From Segatella maculosa DSM 19339 = JCM 15638 (GTDB lineage Bacteria > Bacteroidota > Bacteroidia > Bacteroidales > Bacteroidaceae), in NCBI RefSeq assembly GCF_000382385.1, contig NZ_KB908324.1, forward strand, positions 1-64,000: a stretch of 64,000 nt of DNA. Direction: 5' to 3'. The position numbers and the translations under genes are program-made. Positions 46,893 to 56,830 of this stretch are shown piece by piece (position 1 is the stretch's first letter; every line of letters starts with the position of its first letter). Below the pieces are notes generated by a model that saw nothing but the letters and a program-made list of their open reading frames with translations, ran no database searches and was not told the origin of the DNA.

Positions 46893-48353
46893 ATGGAACA
46901 GAATTCAACGTTGAATTTTATCGAAAAGCGCGGAGATTACGAAATCTACGGTGCTTCGGCTGCTGGCTTTACGAATGGGCACAGTGCCTCGGCTAATGCA
47001 GAGTATTCTGAAAATTCGTCAGTGGTTTTTGACGATAGTGGTATCATTCAGCCCAGAACGTTCACGCAAGGGGGCAAAACTTATAAGTATGTTCCGTTCG
47101 GGGCCGATGACATGCAGCCTTATCACATCATTGAAAAGGTGGGCGAAAACATGGTCATGGCGCAAAACAAACTCTTCAATGCGCTCACGTGCTATGGGCA
47201 GGGTGTACGCTTCTATGACATCGCTACTGAAAAGAAGACGCGCGATCGAGAGATATGCGACTTCTACTTTCGAAATCAGCTCAACCGCTTCTTTATTGAG
47301 CAGGTGCTTGACATGAAATACTTCTTTTTTACGGTTACAGTCGTAGTGCTCGACAATGAGGGCTGTCACATTGTACAGGTGCGTCACAAGGAGAGTTGTT
47401 ATTGTCGTTTTGAAAAAGCAGATGAAAATGGTCGCATCAATCACGTTTTTTATGCGAACTGGAAAAACACAGTGAAAGACGGTGATGTGGAAGTCATTGA
47501 GTTGCTTGATGAAATCGACCCCTGGGGAGATTTGCGCGTGCGCATGGGGCTTGACCCTGACCCTGCTACGGGCGAGTGTCGTAGGGCTGCACGTGGCGAC
47601 GCTTTCGGGCGTGCTACACGCACACGTAAATTTGCAATTCTCACAAGATTTCCGACGCCAGGATATCAGTATTACCCTATTCCTTTTTATGTCGCAACGT
47701 TCAAAGATTCATGGTATGACATCTATGAGCTGATAGGTAAAGGCAAGCGTGCTAAGATACGCAACTCTGCGCCTCCGCGTTTTCAGGTCGAAGTGCACAA
47801 AGACTACTGGAGGCAGATTTGCGAAGAAGACGGTATCACCGACCCTGACAAAATCAAGGCGCGTATCAAGCAGGAAAAGCAGAATATCAACGACTTTATC
47901 GGTGGTAATGAGAATATAGGTAAAACGTGGATATCTGGCTTCTATATCGACCCTGCATCGGGCAAGGAGGTGCACATGGTGCATATTGTCGATGTTGAAC
48001 AAGGACGCAAGGAGGGTGGCGACTGGGCCGATGACGTGCAGGAAGCAAGTAACTCACTTTGTTACGGTGACAACGTTCATCCAAATCTCGTAGGCGCTAC
48101 ACCCGGCAAGTCGGCGATGAATAACAGCGGTAGCGATAAGCGCGAACTTTTCTTGCTGAAGCAGGCTGCGGAGACGGCCTTTCATGATGTGCTGCTTGAA
48201 CCTTTCCGCGTGATACTGTATTACAACGGTTGGCAAGAGAAATACGACGTTGACGTGCCGTTTATTGTACTGACGACACTTGACGAGAACGAAGAGAAGA
48301 AAAAAGTAAAACCTAATCCTGACGCAAATGGAAACAACAGTAACGAGGATTGA
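46893..48353 (+). CDS. Portal protein (by layout)
   Basis: 486 residues. The N-terminal half contains helices around NKLFNALTCYGQGVRFYD and the C-terminal part ends with NSLCYGDNVHPNLVGATPGK, then SAMNNSGSDKRELFLLKQAA ETAFHDVLLEPF (split), which is characteristic of Bacteroidetes phage portal proteins in my recollection. The portal ring connects head and tail and passes DNA. It is separated from terL by about 8.5 kb, unusual for tailed phages. Confidence 0.75.
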   Translation: MEQNSTLNFIEKRGDYEIYGASAAGFTNGHSASANAEYSENSSVVFDDSGIIQPRTFTQGGKTYKYVPFGADDMQPYHIIEKVGENMVMAQNKLFNALTCYGQGVRFYDIATEKKTRDREICDFYFRNQLNRFFIEQVLDMKYFFFTVTVVVLDNEGCHIVQVRHKESCYCRFEKADENGRINHVFYANWKNTVKDGDVEVIELLDEIDPWGDLRVRMGLDPDPATGECRRAARGDAFGRATRTRKFAILTRFPTPGYQYYPIPFYVATFKDSWYDIYELIGKGKRAKIRNSAPPRFQVEVHKDYWRQICEEDGITDPDKIKARIKQEKQNINDFIGGNENIGKTWISGFYIDPASGKEVHMVHIVDVEQGRKEGGDWADDVQEASNSLCYGDNVHPNLVGATPGKSAMNNSGSDKRELFLLKQAAETAFHDVLLEPFRVILYYNGWQEKYDVDVPFIVLTTLDENEEKKKVKPNPDANGNNSNED

Positions 48354-49158
48354 AATTACCCGGCAAACCTTAGAGGCTGCCGTTGTGGTGGCTACGAGCA
48401 AGAATGGTGAGGTTTTTAATATGCTCTGTAGCGCTATCTCTGACACGTATTCAACCTTTTCTGCGCTGGTATTGAACGAGGTCGGACGAAAGGCAGTGGA
48501 AGAAGGTACAGACAACGAGTTGCTTGCTCTCGTGAAATCTTACGTGTGTAGGCGTGCTTTCTATGACAATGCGCGTCAGCTTGACCTCGTGATGACAGCA
48601 TCAGGTTTCGGGGTAGTGTCTGCTACTAACCTTGCACCTGCTTCAAAGGTACGCGTCGATGCGATGTTGGCAAACGTGGAGCGGTTGTATATGACCGACT
48701 TTTCACTTATCCTCCCTCGTTTATTCAAGCTGCAAGGGTGGTTTGAAGCTTCACGCATGAAGCTCTCTCTCATCAATACCTATTTTGATTACAGCAACAT
48801 TTGTGGCTATGACCATTCCACAATTGAGGATTTCAAAGCTGCACAACCTTTGCTTGTAGAGGGCGAGCAGATATTGAGGTCACGAATTAGCGATGCGCAG
48901 TTTGATGCGTTCGTCAAGGCCGTGGCCACCAACTCGGCTACGGATGTTGTCAAGCGTGCTATTGATAAAGTGCGCTTCTGGTTAGTGCTGCATCTGAAAG
49001 GGGATAAAGCTGCAGAACGCTTTGCGTACAATCAGCTTTCAACGATCATGGAGGACAACATCGAGGCTTTCAGCGAGTATAAGAACAGTAAGGAATACAA
49101 AGCTAATCATTATGAGAATTACAAGAACACTAAGGAGTCAGGGGTGTACATTTTCTAA
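48328..49158 (+). CDS. Head-tail connector-type protein
   Basis: 276 residues, helical (METTVTRIEITRQTLEAAVV; YSTFSALVLNEVGRKAVEEG). It overlaps the portal by 26 bases. The layout portal then a 270-300-residue helical protein resembles DUF6712-type genes of Bacteroidetes phages. It probably takes part in head closure or adaptor formation. Confidence 0.55.
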   Translation: METTVTRIEITRQTLEAAVVVATSKNGEVFNMLCSAISDTYSTFSALVLNEVGRKAVEEGTDNELLALVKSYVCRRAFYDNARQLDLVMTASGFGVVSATNLAPASKVRVDAMLANVERLYMTDFSLILPRLFKLQGWFEASRMKLSLINTYFDYSNICGYDHSTIEDFKAAQPLLVEGEQILRSRISDAQFDAFVKAVATNSATDVVKRAIDKVRFWLVLHLKGDKAAERFAYNQLSTIMEDNIEAFSEYKNSKEYKANHYENYKNTKESGVYIF

Positions 49159-49906
49159 AGAAAAGGGGTTGATACTGCACGCCCCTCGAGCATGGCGTGA
49201 GCTGTCACAAGATCAGCTGCGTTATGTGTTCGGATTACTCGGCACGTTTAGTGACCTCACACAAATCAAGACTTTTATGTTTATGCGCTTTTGTGGAATT
49301 CACGTGCAGAAGTGGACTTCAAAAGGTGTGTTCTGCTTTATGCGCGGTCGGCTTGGACGTAGGAAGTTCTTCACGATTACGGCTAATCAAGTTCAAAGTC
49401 TTATTCATCAGTTTGACTTCATCGATAGCTTCGACACTATGAATGTGCGGTTGGATAGCATTCGTGGTTGCCGGGCTGTCGATGTGAACTTGCACGGCAT
49501 ATCTTTTATAGACTACCTTTCTGCGGAAACAGCATTCCAGGTTTATCTGTCTTCTAAAAAAGCAGAAAACCTTGATGCCCTTGCCCGCATTCTCTATCGC
49601 AAGCGCAATGGGGATGCCCCTAAGCGCCTGAAGCTTGATATCGCGGAACGCACAGGTGTGTTTGCGTGGTACTGCTATGTCAAAGCTGAATTTGCAAGAC
49701 AATTCCCTTCTTTCTTTCGTCCTGCAGGCGGTGAGCCTACAAAGTGGGATTTGCTTAAAATGGCAAATGTACAGTTGCGTGCGCTCACGCAAGGCGATGT
49801 GACAAAAGAGGAAATGATTAAGAACATGGACTGCTGGCGTGCACTTACTGAACTAAATGAGAAAGCACGAGAGGCAGCCGAATTTGAGGCGAAATATGGA
49901 AAATAA
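49112..49906 (+). CDS. Hypothetical phage protein downstream of the connector
   Basis: 264 residues from MRITRTLRSQGCTFSKEKGL, chosen because the longer frame overlaps the previous gene by 137 bases. Text such as ELSQDQLRYVFGLLGTFSDL and FTITANQVQSLIHQFDFIDS is helical, with a DLLKMANVQLRAL tail. It may be a tail-assembly or connector helper. Not recognised. Confidence 0.55.
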   Translation: MRITRTLRSQGCTFSKEKGLILHAPRAWRELSQDQLRYVFGLLGTFSDLTQIKTFMFMRFCGIHVQKWTSKGVFCFMRGRLGRRKFFTITANQVQSLIHQFDFIDSFDTMNVRLDSIRGCRAVDVNLHGISFIDYLSAETAFQVYLSSKKAENLDALARILYRKRNGDAPKRLKLDIAERTGVFAWYCYVKAEFARQFPSFFRPAGGEPTKWDLLKMANVQLRALTQGDVTKEEMIKNMDCWRALTELNEKAREAAEFEAKYGK

Positions 49907-50396
49907 TTTTAATCCTATTGATTACTTCACGACCCTTGCAGAAAAGAACCGCCTCTGTCGTGAACATGGTTTCAAGGTGATGCCGTGCTCTGGCCCCGAG
50001 TCTATCGAGGGGCTTATCGGCGAATTTCGCAAGACGGAGAACTTTGTCCTTGTTGATGACACGACGGATAACAACGTGCACAGTAACAAATCTGGGTTCT
50101 TCACGAAATCTGTCTACACGGTTTGGGTGCTCGCTGGCTACAAAATGGGGGACGCAGAGAGTAGGAAAAAGGCTCTCGAACTTTGCAGAACTATTTTCAA
50201 GCAGTTTCTTGCGAAGACGCTTGCTGATAAATTCTCAGGCGCGTATCGTGGGGAAATGGCTTACTTGGGCATTGAGCGCATCTATTACAAGGAGTTAGGG
50301 CGTTATAGCTTCAATGGCACGACAGGCCTTTATTTCATGATAGATAATGACCTGCCTACTAACCTCGTGTATCAGGCTAAAGATTGGGAGGAATAG
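49896..50396 (+). CDS. Phage connector or tail-completion protein
   Basis: 166 residues from MENNFNPIDYFTTLAEKNRL. A mixed alpha/beta text with NFVLVDDTTDNNVHSNKSGF and KSVYTVWVLAGYKMGDAESR. Its size and position fit a neck or tail-terminator protein. It overlaps the previous gene by 11 bases. Confidence 0.5.
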   Translation: MENNFNPIDYFTTLAEKNRLCREHGFKVMPCSGPESIEGLIGEFRKTENFVLVDDTTDNNVHSNKSGFFTKSVYTVWVLAGYKMGDAESRKKALELCRTIFKQFLAKTLADKFSGAYRGEMAYLGIERIYYKELGRYSFNGTTGLYFMIDNDLPTNLVYQAKDWEE

Positions 50397-50398
50397 AC

Positions 50399-50962
50399 AT
50401 GGATAGGAGTCAGCACATTTCGGGAATGCTTACTCGCTTCTCTACGATGAATACGCGCAATGTGAATGATTTGCGAAGATATGAAGAGGGGTGGGCTAAA
50501 GAAATGCTGACATTCTGGCGTGAGCGCATGGATAAGCTTGCAGTCAAAGACTCGGGCTATCTTTACAATAGCATGTCGGCTATCATTGGGGTAGGTGCTG
50601 TGACAACAATTGAGCACAAGTTTGCTCTATATGGCATCTATGTTGCTGCAGGAGTTGGCCGTGAGTTTGGAGAGAAGTTTCGAGAGACTAACGGCACACT
50701 TCCTTTCCTGCTGCCTGGCGGTGAAGAGTATCGCGAGGAACATGGGCTAAACAAACAGAAGCGGGTCGGCCCTGCCTGGGGAGGTCGCATGGCAGGTGGT
50801 CACCCTCGCGTTAAGCGCGATTGGTTCGCAAGGAAATACTATTCTTCTGTGATGCGGTTAAACGAATTTGAAGCGTCGTTTTACGGTGAGGCTTACAACG
50901 GTCTTCTTTCTTCAGGACTGCAGGAAATCTTCGCAGGTGTAGGCATCGGAAGAAATTTATAG
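50399..50962 (+). CDS. HK97 gp10-like neck or tail-completion protein
   Basis: 187 residues from MDRSQHISGMLTRFSTMNTR; a TTG 15 bases upstream is less likely. Helix-rich start, YVAAGVGREFGEKF and PRVKRDWFARKYYSSVMRLN are in keeping with minor tail-completion proteins of the HK97-gp10 type. Last gene before the tail fibre transcript. Confidence 0.5.
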   Translation: MDRSQHISGMLTRFSTMNTRNVNDLRRYEEGWAKEMLTFWRERMDKLAVKDSGYLYNSMSAIIGVGAVTTIEHKFALYGIYVAAGVGREFGEKFRETNGTLPFLLPGGEEYREEHGLNKQKRVGPAWGGRMAGGHPRVKRDWFARKYYSSVMRLNEFEASFYGEAYNGLLSSGLQEIFAGVGIGRNL

Positions 50963-50991
50963 CGTATTTTTATTTTCACACCTACACCTTT

Positions 50992-50999
50992 AATTTTGT
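50992..50999 (+). promoter_or_regulatory. -7 element before the tail fibre gene
   Basis: TAATTTTG, 36 bases before the ATG at 51036. Only a T-rich -33 is present. Confidence 0.4.
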
Positions 51000-51035
51000 T
51001 TTCGTTAAACTTTTTGTTTCGTTTTTATTGTATTT

Positions 51036-53768
51036 ATGAGTGATCTGACAGCAACGATAAAAGGCATTACTAAACAGCTCGAGGCAATACGTGACGAACG
51101 TATGCCTTATGCAAATACAGCGACGCGGATTGGTGAAGCACTGCTATCGTTGCTGTCGTTGTATCTAAACACCCCTTACGTGAAAAAAGAGGGTGAACAG
51201 CGTCTTGTGATTGGTGACATTTACCTGTCGTGGGATAAGGAAAATAATGCCGTAAAAGTTTCAAAAGCAGACGGAAGCGCAGCTAACTTCTATGCTGTAG
51301 GTGGAATTTCTGCATTTGGTGCAGGTTCCATGCAAGGTGGCGGGGGTAGTGGCATGTCGTATGAACGTCTGGACAATTGGGCCGACTATTCTGTTGATAA
51401 GGCGACTGCTGTTCTTTCTGCATTTTTAGGCAATGATCTGAATGAGCGACTAAAGAAAGTTGAGGGAGGTGCATTGACCTCGGTGGACTGGTCAATCATC
51501 AAGAACAAGCCTACCTCAATGCCTGCCAGCGATGTGCCTGCCTGGGCCAAGGCTGCAACGAAGCCCTCGTATGCCTGGAACGAAATCACAGGCAAACCGA
51601 ATGAGTTCAATCCTGCAGCACATTCGCACTCTTTTGCTTCCTTGACAGGCAAGCCGAACACCTTGCAGGGGTACGGCATCACAGATGCTGCAAGCATATC
51701 ACACACGCACGCTTTTTCTGCATTGACAAACAAACCCACAACCGTTGACGGCTATGGTATCGTCGATACATTCAAGACGCACAGAGAAGTCAATTTCGCA
51801 CCTGACGAGGCTGGCTATTATGCTGTGATGACTACAAAGAGCGGAATTGGCGATGATTGGAGACATATCATTTCGATGGACTGGTCTAAAAATGACAGCG
51901 TGAACTGGATTAGTCAACTCGCACTCCCTACGCAGCGAAATGAAAGCGTATATTATCGTAAGAACGAAGCTGATGGCAAGCAAATCAAAGATGCGAAGTG
52001 GATAAAGATTTGGGATGAAAAGAACCTGATAAAACTCTCACAACTCACTGATGATGTCGTAAGTGGGAAGTATCTGTCTCTTGCAGGTGGAACAATGCAG
52101 AACACGAGCATGATCCATAATCTAAATTCTGAATTTGTAGGGGGTAAGCATTACTCAAAAATTCTGACTTCGGACGGGAAAGTCACACAGCTAAGTTTAA
52201 ATGTCAGTACAGAAGGTGGTGCAGGAGGTGGCTATCGGTGTATTTCAAAATCAAAGAAAGTATATCCGTGGTCAATCAATAAACTTGTTTTTGCAATGAT
52301 ATCACGTCACAAAGGGGTTGGATTTATAACGCTTCTTTTTCGTGTAAATCATGCTTTATCATCCTTTGATGCTGATATACGTGCAACGGGCAGCTTTAAT
52401 GACATAGTAAATGCTTTGCAGTTTTATTACAATGCAAATACGGGAATTTTTTCAATTTGGGCCCCTTTCAATGATTTTGATTACACAAAATTCATTACAG
52501 TATTAGAAGAGAGCAATATCACCTTGAATGGTGACAACAACTATTATCCGCAATTGCCTTCTGATGTCGGGACGCTGCTTAAATGTGAAGTTAACAGTGC
52601 AACAAAACTTGAGCAAACTCGAAAAATCTGGGGGCAGGATTTCGACGGTACAGGGAATGTCGACGGGATGCTTACTGTCAAGCACACCGGCTATTCTGGT
52701 GTTAAACTGATATCTGCAGGCGACGAGAGTTCTTACAGGTGTCAGTGTGCGGGTGGAAATGAGTGGGTGTTCGGTGCTTATCCGACGAGATTCTTCCTGT
52801 GGAATAATGCAGCGAAGCATGTTTTCAGCATATTAAATAATGGTAATGTCGTTATAGGTGATACCGACAAAAACTCGCCCTACAAACTGAATGTAAAAGG
52901 GACGATGCGCATAGGTGATAGTCTTCTGATTGCCGGAACGGAGTACTGTGACATCACGACTATTCGTAATGCTAATAGTGCAATAAAGAATGCAGCGGTT
53001 ACGGCTGCTGCAATCCGACACGCACTCGACTTCGGCTGGTATGGCACGCACTATCAGATAGGTAATATTCGCGGAGGTGCTGACAATAGCCTCGGCTTCG
53101 GTATTACGAAGGACAGCAGCACCCTCATTGCTCGTTTCCACGAAAGCGGCAGCGAAGTCTATGGCAACCTAACCGTTGACGGATATTTAAGTCTTGCGAA
53201 TAACGTAGGACTGACCTTGAAAGATAAGGAGGGTAGTAACCAGCGCGCAGTATTCATATCCTCTTCCAATACCGTTTATTTCGGTTGCAATGACCGTCCG
53301 CTTTACACGCTGTTTGAGGGTGACGAACTGCAATTTAACGTGTACAACAAGGGCTGGCAGAATGCACTCGTTATCAGCAGGGACAGAACTGCAATTTTTA
53401 CAGGTAATGTGCTGGCGCAGGGTGGCGTAACAGCTTATACCACTTCTGACCGGAGACTGAAAGAAAATATCAAGCAGGTTGATAGTATGCAGATAATTCG
53501 CTCGCTCGGCGGTACCTGGCAGTTCGATTACAAAGACACGGGCAAGCACAGTATAGGATTTATTGCGCAGAGCGTGAAAGGAAGTGCACTCAGGAGTATG
53601 ATTTATACAAATGCTGACGGCTACATGAAGCTGAACTATCTCGACACACGACTTATTGCACTTGCACTCGGGGCAGCGGTGCAGGTGGATGACAAAGTAG
53701 AGCGGTTGAAGAAGCGGATAAAAGTGCTTGAAACAGAAATTGAAAAATTGAAAGGAGGTGAGAAATGA
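51036..53768 (+). CDS. Tail fibre protein with S74 chaperone domain
   Basis: 910 residues. Residues ~195-245 hold two repeats with HSFASLTGKPNTLQGYGITD and HAFSALTNKPTTVDGYGIVD, typical of trimeric fibres with HxH metal sites. The C-terminal ~107 residues are an S74 intramolecular chaperone that begins TTSDRRLKENI, where self-cleavage is expected before Ser804, and ends in a coiled coil (VERLKKRIKVLETEIEKLKG). The fibre probably binds the host cell surface; the chaperone folds it and then leaves. Confidence 0.85.
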   Translation: MSDLTATIKGITKQLEAIRDERMPYANTATRIGEALLSLLSLYLNTPYVKKEGEQRLVIGDIYLSWDKENNAVKVSKADGSAANFYAVGGISAFGAGSMQGGGGSGMSYERLDNWADYSVDKATAVLSAFLGNDLNERLKKVEGGALTSVDWSIIKNKPTSMPASDVPAWAKAATKPSYAWNEITGKPNEFNPAAHSHSFASLTGKPNTLQGYGITDAASISHTHAFSALTNKPTTVDGYGIVDTFKTHREVNFAPDEAGYYAVMTTKSGIGDDWRHIISMDWSKNDSVNWISQLALPTQRNESVYYRKNEADGKQIKDAKWIKIWDEKNLIKLSQLTDDVVSGKYLSLAGGTMQNTSMIHNLNSEFVGGKHYSKILTSDGKVTQLSLNVSTEGGAGGGYRCISKSKKVYPWSINKLVFAMISRHKGVGFITLLFRVNHALSSFDADIRATGSFNDIVNALQFYYNANTGIFSIWAPFNDFDYTKFITVLEESNITLNGDNNYYPQLPSDVGTLLKCEVNSATKLEQTRKIWGQDFDGTGNVDGMLTVKHTGYSGVKLISAGDESSYRCQCAGGNEWVFGAYPTRFFLWNNAAKHVFSILNNGNVVIGDTDKNSPYKLNVKGTMRIGDSLLIAGTEYCDITTIRNANSAIKNAAVTAAAIRHALDFGWYGTHYQIGNIRGGADNSLGFGITKDSSTLIARFHESGSEVYGNLTVDGYLSLANNVGLTLKDKEGSNQRAVFISSSNTVYFGCNDRPLYTLFEGDELQFNVYNKGWQNALVISRDRTAIFTGNVLAQGGVTAYTTSDRRLKENIKQVDSMQIIRSLGGTWQFDYKDTGKHSIGFIAQSVKGSALRSMIYTNADGYMKLNYLDTRLIALALGAAVQVDDKVERLKKRIKVLETEIEKLKGGEK

Positions 53769-54865
53769 GTGTCATCAATGGTATCATACAGGCCCCCGTC
53801 AGCATCGCAGATGTAAAGACTGTACTCGGTGAAACAAGCAACGACCTTGCAACACTTTGTAGGAGCGATAAGATAAATATGTGGGCAAAATACAAGCCTG
53901 TGGAACTGAACAAGCCTTTCACCTCCGACGAGTTTGATTTTGAAAATAGAAAATGGCGTGACAATGCAACGTGGTTCAAGGGTGCAGACTTTGAGGGTGT
54001 TGGGATATGCGGTATAAAAATAGCACATAGTAGTAGCCTACAAAGTCTTACAGAATTATACGATAAAGAACAGAGCAACTGGGAGCGTGTGAAAGTAGGC
54101 TCTACTTTTGCGTGTCCTTACCGGCTTTCTGATTTTGTAGGCTACAAGCATGCTGCGACTGCGCCTTTCAAAAGGCCTTTTGTCACAAGTAAGACAAATG
54201 AAAATGGCAGCGTATTCGCAACGATGATGATAAAAAGTCTCGGTACGGAAAACGAACTGACGCTGCAGGAATTCGGTAAATTGTCAGAGGCTTATTTCGG
54301 GCTTGCACTGAAAAATGCTGCAGGACAGATTGCTTATTTTAAAACTTCTGACAAACCGCTGAAAGACGGTGGAACAAGCGTGGAAATGCAGGGTATGATT
54401 TTCGCAACCGGGAGCTATAAAGCCTATATTTTCCTATCTTCAAGGGCACTTGCATTCAACATACCTCCAGTGCAGGCTACTACCTACTACACGATACATG
54501 ACTTCAAATCATCTGCTGTAGAAGTCGTTTCTGATGCACAGCAGATGCACGATTACTTCTCGATTAAAGCACGTGAGGACATTAGAGGTCGTATTGTCGT
54601 AGAGGTAGAGATTAAGGATAACTATGTGCGTACTTCAAACAATAAGGACTTCGATATACGATTGAGGTTTATATCGAGCAAACTCGGTTCTCAAATGCTT
54701 GCCGGAGAGGACGCACATACTTTTACTGACCTTGAAGCTGGGAAGAAATACACGCATATTTTTGAAGATTTTACAGCAGGGCAGCACTACAAGATAGAAT
54801 ACACATTCATGGGTATAACGCAGGAAACATATATTTTAGCATTAAACCCTTTCATTAATCAATAA
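53765..54865 (+). CDS. Tail-associated structural protein
   Basis: 366 residues (MSVINGIIQAPVSIADVKTV, LGETSNDLATLCRSDKINMW). This opening is one I associate with Bacteroidetes phage tail proteins near the fibre. The mid-region is beta-rich, and the C-terminal 100 residues look like an immunoglobulin-type domain. It overlaps the fibre gene by four bases (ATGA), suggesting a partner or fibre-attached adhesin. Confidence 0.6.
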   Translation: MSVINGIIQAPVSIADVKTVLGETSNDLATLCRSDKINMWAKYKPVELNKPFTSDEFDFENRKWRDNATWFKGADFEGVGICGIKIAHSSSLQSLTELYDKEQSNWERVKVGSTFACPYRLSDFVGYKHAATAPFKRPFVTSKTNENGSVFATMMIKSLGTENELTLQEFGKLSEAYFGLALKNAAGQIAYFKTSDKPLKDGGTSVEMQGMIFATGSYKAYIFLSSRALAFNIPPVQATTYYTIHDFKSSAVEVVSDAQQMHDYFSIKAREDIRGRIVVEVEIKDNYVRTSNNKDFDIRLRFISSKLGSQMLAGEDAHTFTDLEAGKKYTHIFEDFTAGQHYKIEYTFMGITQETYILALNPFINQ

Positions 54866-54876
54866 AATATACAATC

Positions 54877-55197
54877 ATGGAAGTAAAAGTAAAAGCAATC
54901 GCAGGCTTCAAGGCAAACGTTGAAGCAGTAGGCGCAAGCACAACAATCAAGGCTATCGTTTCAGTTGAAAACGACAAGTATGCAAACATCGAAAACGGAA
55001 GTGTCAGCAGCAACGAGGGTAACAAGGAAATGCTCGCTACATTTGCGCATTTCGGAGGTATCAACATCAGCTATCTGACTACCGATGAAGATGAGATCAT
55101 CAGCGTGGTTACTGACGTTGCAAAGTTCGTGAAGTACTGCAAGGCCAACGCAGCGAAGCTCGGCACAGTCAGTGCTGCAGAAGCAAAAGAAAAGTAA
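54877..55197 (+). CDS. Small phage protein
   Basis: 106 residues (VKVKAIAGFKANVEAVGAST, SVSSNEGNKEMLATFAHFGG). A compact alpha/beta text. It lies 11 bases after the tail protein. It may be part of the virion or a late regulator. Not recognised. Confidence 0.5.
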   Translation: MEVKVKAIAGFKANVEAVGASTTIKAIVSVENDKYANIENGSVSSNEGNKEMLATFAHFGGINISYLTTDEDEIISVVTDVAKFVKYCKANAAKLGTVSAAEAKEK

Positions 55198-55231
55198 ATA
55201 ACAAAGTAATTTAGTAAGAATTAAAGTAAAT

Positions 55232-55693
55232 ATGAAAGTAAAAACGATCAAAGCAGTTGAAGCCTACAGAGCGCTGAAGACGTTGAAAGTAAGCAGCATG
55301 AGCGATGAAGCTATGCTCGCGGTGTGGAAGAACCTCAAGGCCTTGCGCCCTGTCTCGGAGACTTACGACAAAGACATCGAGGAGGTGCGCGCAACACTTC
55401 AGGACGAAGAGTTTGAGAAGATGCAGCAGCGGGTAAAAGAGGCACAGGAGGTAGAGCGTAAAGTCAAGGAAGAAGCACGAGAGTTAACCGAGGCCGAAAA
55501 GCAGGAAATCGCAGAGATAAACGCGTGGTTCGCTGCATGGAACAAGAAAGGCGAGGAGTATCTCAAATCGTTAGCTGAAAAGGAAGTGAAAGTCGATGTC
55601 GTAGAATTTGAGGCAGAGGAATTGCTTAAAGCGTTTAAGGCTTCTGATAAGACTTTTGAAGAGGTTGAAAAGCTGTCGTGGCTGACGAAGTAG
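55232..55693 (+). CDS. Helical phage protein
   Basis: 153 residues, mostly charged helices (FEKMQQRVKEAQEVERKVKE; LTEAEKQEIAEINAWFAAWN). Its place ahead of the lysis and tape measure genes recalls tail-assembly chaperones, but the usual slippage-derived pair is not visible. Not recognised. Confidence 0.5.
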   Translation: MKVKTIKAVEAYRALKTLKVSSMSDEAMLAVWKNLKALRPVSETYDKDIEEVRATLQDEEFEKMQQRVKEAQEVERKVKEEARELTEAEKQEIAEINAWFAAWNKKGEEYLKSLAEKEVKVDVVEFEAEELLKAFKASDKTFEEVEKLSWLTK

Positions 55694-55785
55694 AGTGTTG
55701 AATAAACTTTGTTATATCCCTGTATTGATTTCGCTTGAAATTGGTGCAGGGGTATATCGTATTTTTACACCGCCATTTTTGCGCT

Positions 55786-55793
55786 TATCTTTG
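55786..55793 (+). promoter_or_regulatory. -7 element before the lysis genes
   Basis: TATCTTTG, 25 bases before the holin-type gene start at 55819, with a T-rich -33. Confidence 0.45.
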
Positions 55794-55818
55794 AATTGTT
55801 TTATAAATTATTACTGTT

Positions 55819-56298
55819 ATGATGTTTGAAAAAATAAAAGAATTTATCATAAGTGTTGTGCTGGCCATGCTTGCATTTATGAAACCCATTGAGCCTGAAC
55901 TTAAAACGCTCTCGCTTATCTTTTTTCTTAACTTCATTTTCGGCTATCTGTCGGGAATGATAGCTAATCATGAAGATTTTGATTTGAAAAAAGCGGGCCG
56001 TTGTGGGCTTGAAGCTGCCGTTTTCTTTGTGCTTTGCCTCTCTATTTTTGAGATAGGAAAGTTAAAAGAACAGTGTGTGCAGGCACAGCAATGCGTCAGC
56101 ATGATAACTTATCTTGCAATGTACTTTTACGGGCTTAATGTCTTGAAAAATCTGAAAAAGATTTTCAAGCCTGATACTGCAGCATGGTATATCGTTGCTT
56201 TTATCTACTATGTTTTGCGGATAAAGTGGGTGGAGAAAATTCCTTTTTTATCCGAGTTCCTTAACATTCAAACAAAAACAAAAGCAAAATCATTATGA
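55819..56298 (+). CDS. Holin-like membrane protein
   Basis: 159 residues with about four membrane segments: ISVVLAMLAFM, LSLIFFLNFIFGYLSGMIAN, GLEAAVFFVLCLSIFEIG and ITYLAMYFYGLNVL. Located directly before the endolysin (4-base overlap), it is best read as the holin that opens the inner membrane at lysis. Confidence 0.7.
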   Translation: MMFEKIKEFIISVVLAMLAFMKPIEPELKTLSLIFFLNFIFGYLSGMIANHEDFDLKKAGRCGLEAAVFFVLCLSIFEIGKLKEQCVQAQQCVSMITYLAMYFYGLNVLKNLKKIFKPDTAAWYIVAFIYYVLRIKWVEKIPFLSEFLNIQTKTKAKSL

Positions 56299-56819
56299 CA
56301 AATCAACAGAAAGTATTTTGTAAGGCGGTGTATGCTGCTGCTTGTGCACTTTACCTAAAAGATAAAGATAATTGTGTTTCTCCTTTATTCACAACCGCAC
56401 AGGCAATGCTGGAGAGTGGTTGGGGCAAGGCTGCTATCGGTAACAATCTTTTCGGCATGACAGTGGGGAGTTCCTGGACAGGTAAACGGCAATTGGTCAC
56501 TACTCGCGAGGTCTTTTCAACGCCTCACAAAAAGTTTAATGCGCCTGAATGCATTATTTCTATTACTCCACTGAAAAGTGGACGATACTTATACAGATGC
56601 AAGCGCTTGTTTCGTGATTACGCGACACTTGAAGAGGGCTTGAAGGATCATAATGCGCTTTTCAAAAAGCAGATTTATGCGGATGCGTGGCCTTATCGGT
56701 TATACCCGAAAGAATTTGCAAGGCGTATTTCTGATAAGATAGGGGAAATGTATGCTACTGACCCTCTTTATTCACGCACATTATGTAGAATGATAGATAT
56801 TGTTGCATCAATCGTTTAG
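56295..56819 (+). CDS. Endolysin, glucosaminidase domain
   Basis: 174 residues with a FlgJ-type glucosaminidase fold: TAQAMLESGWGKAAIGNNLF with Glu40 as the expected catalytic acid, followed by FRDYATLEEGLKDHNALF and YAWPYRLY-like text. No signal peptide, so release depends on the holin. It cuts the glycan strands of the host wall at lysis. Confidence 0.85.
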   Translation: MTNQQKVFCKAVYAAACALYLKDKDNCVSPLFTTAQAMLESGWGKAAIGNNLFGMTVGSSWTGKRQLVTTREVFSTPHKKFNAPECIISITPLKSGRYLYRCKRLFRDYATLEEGLKDHNALFKKQIYADAWPYRLYPKEFARRISDKIGEMYATDPLYSRTLCRMIDIVASIV

Positions 56820-56830
56820 GAGGTTAAAGT

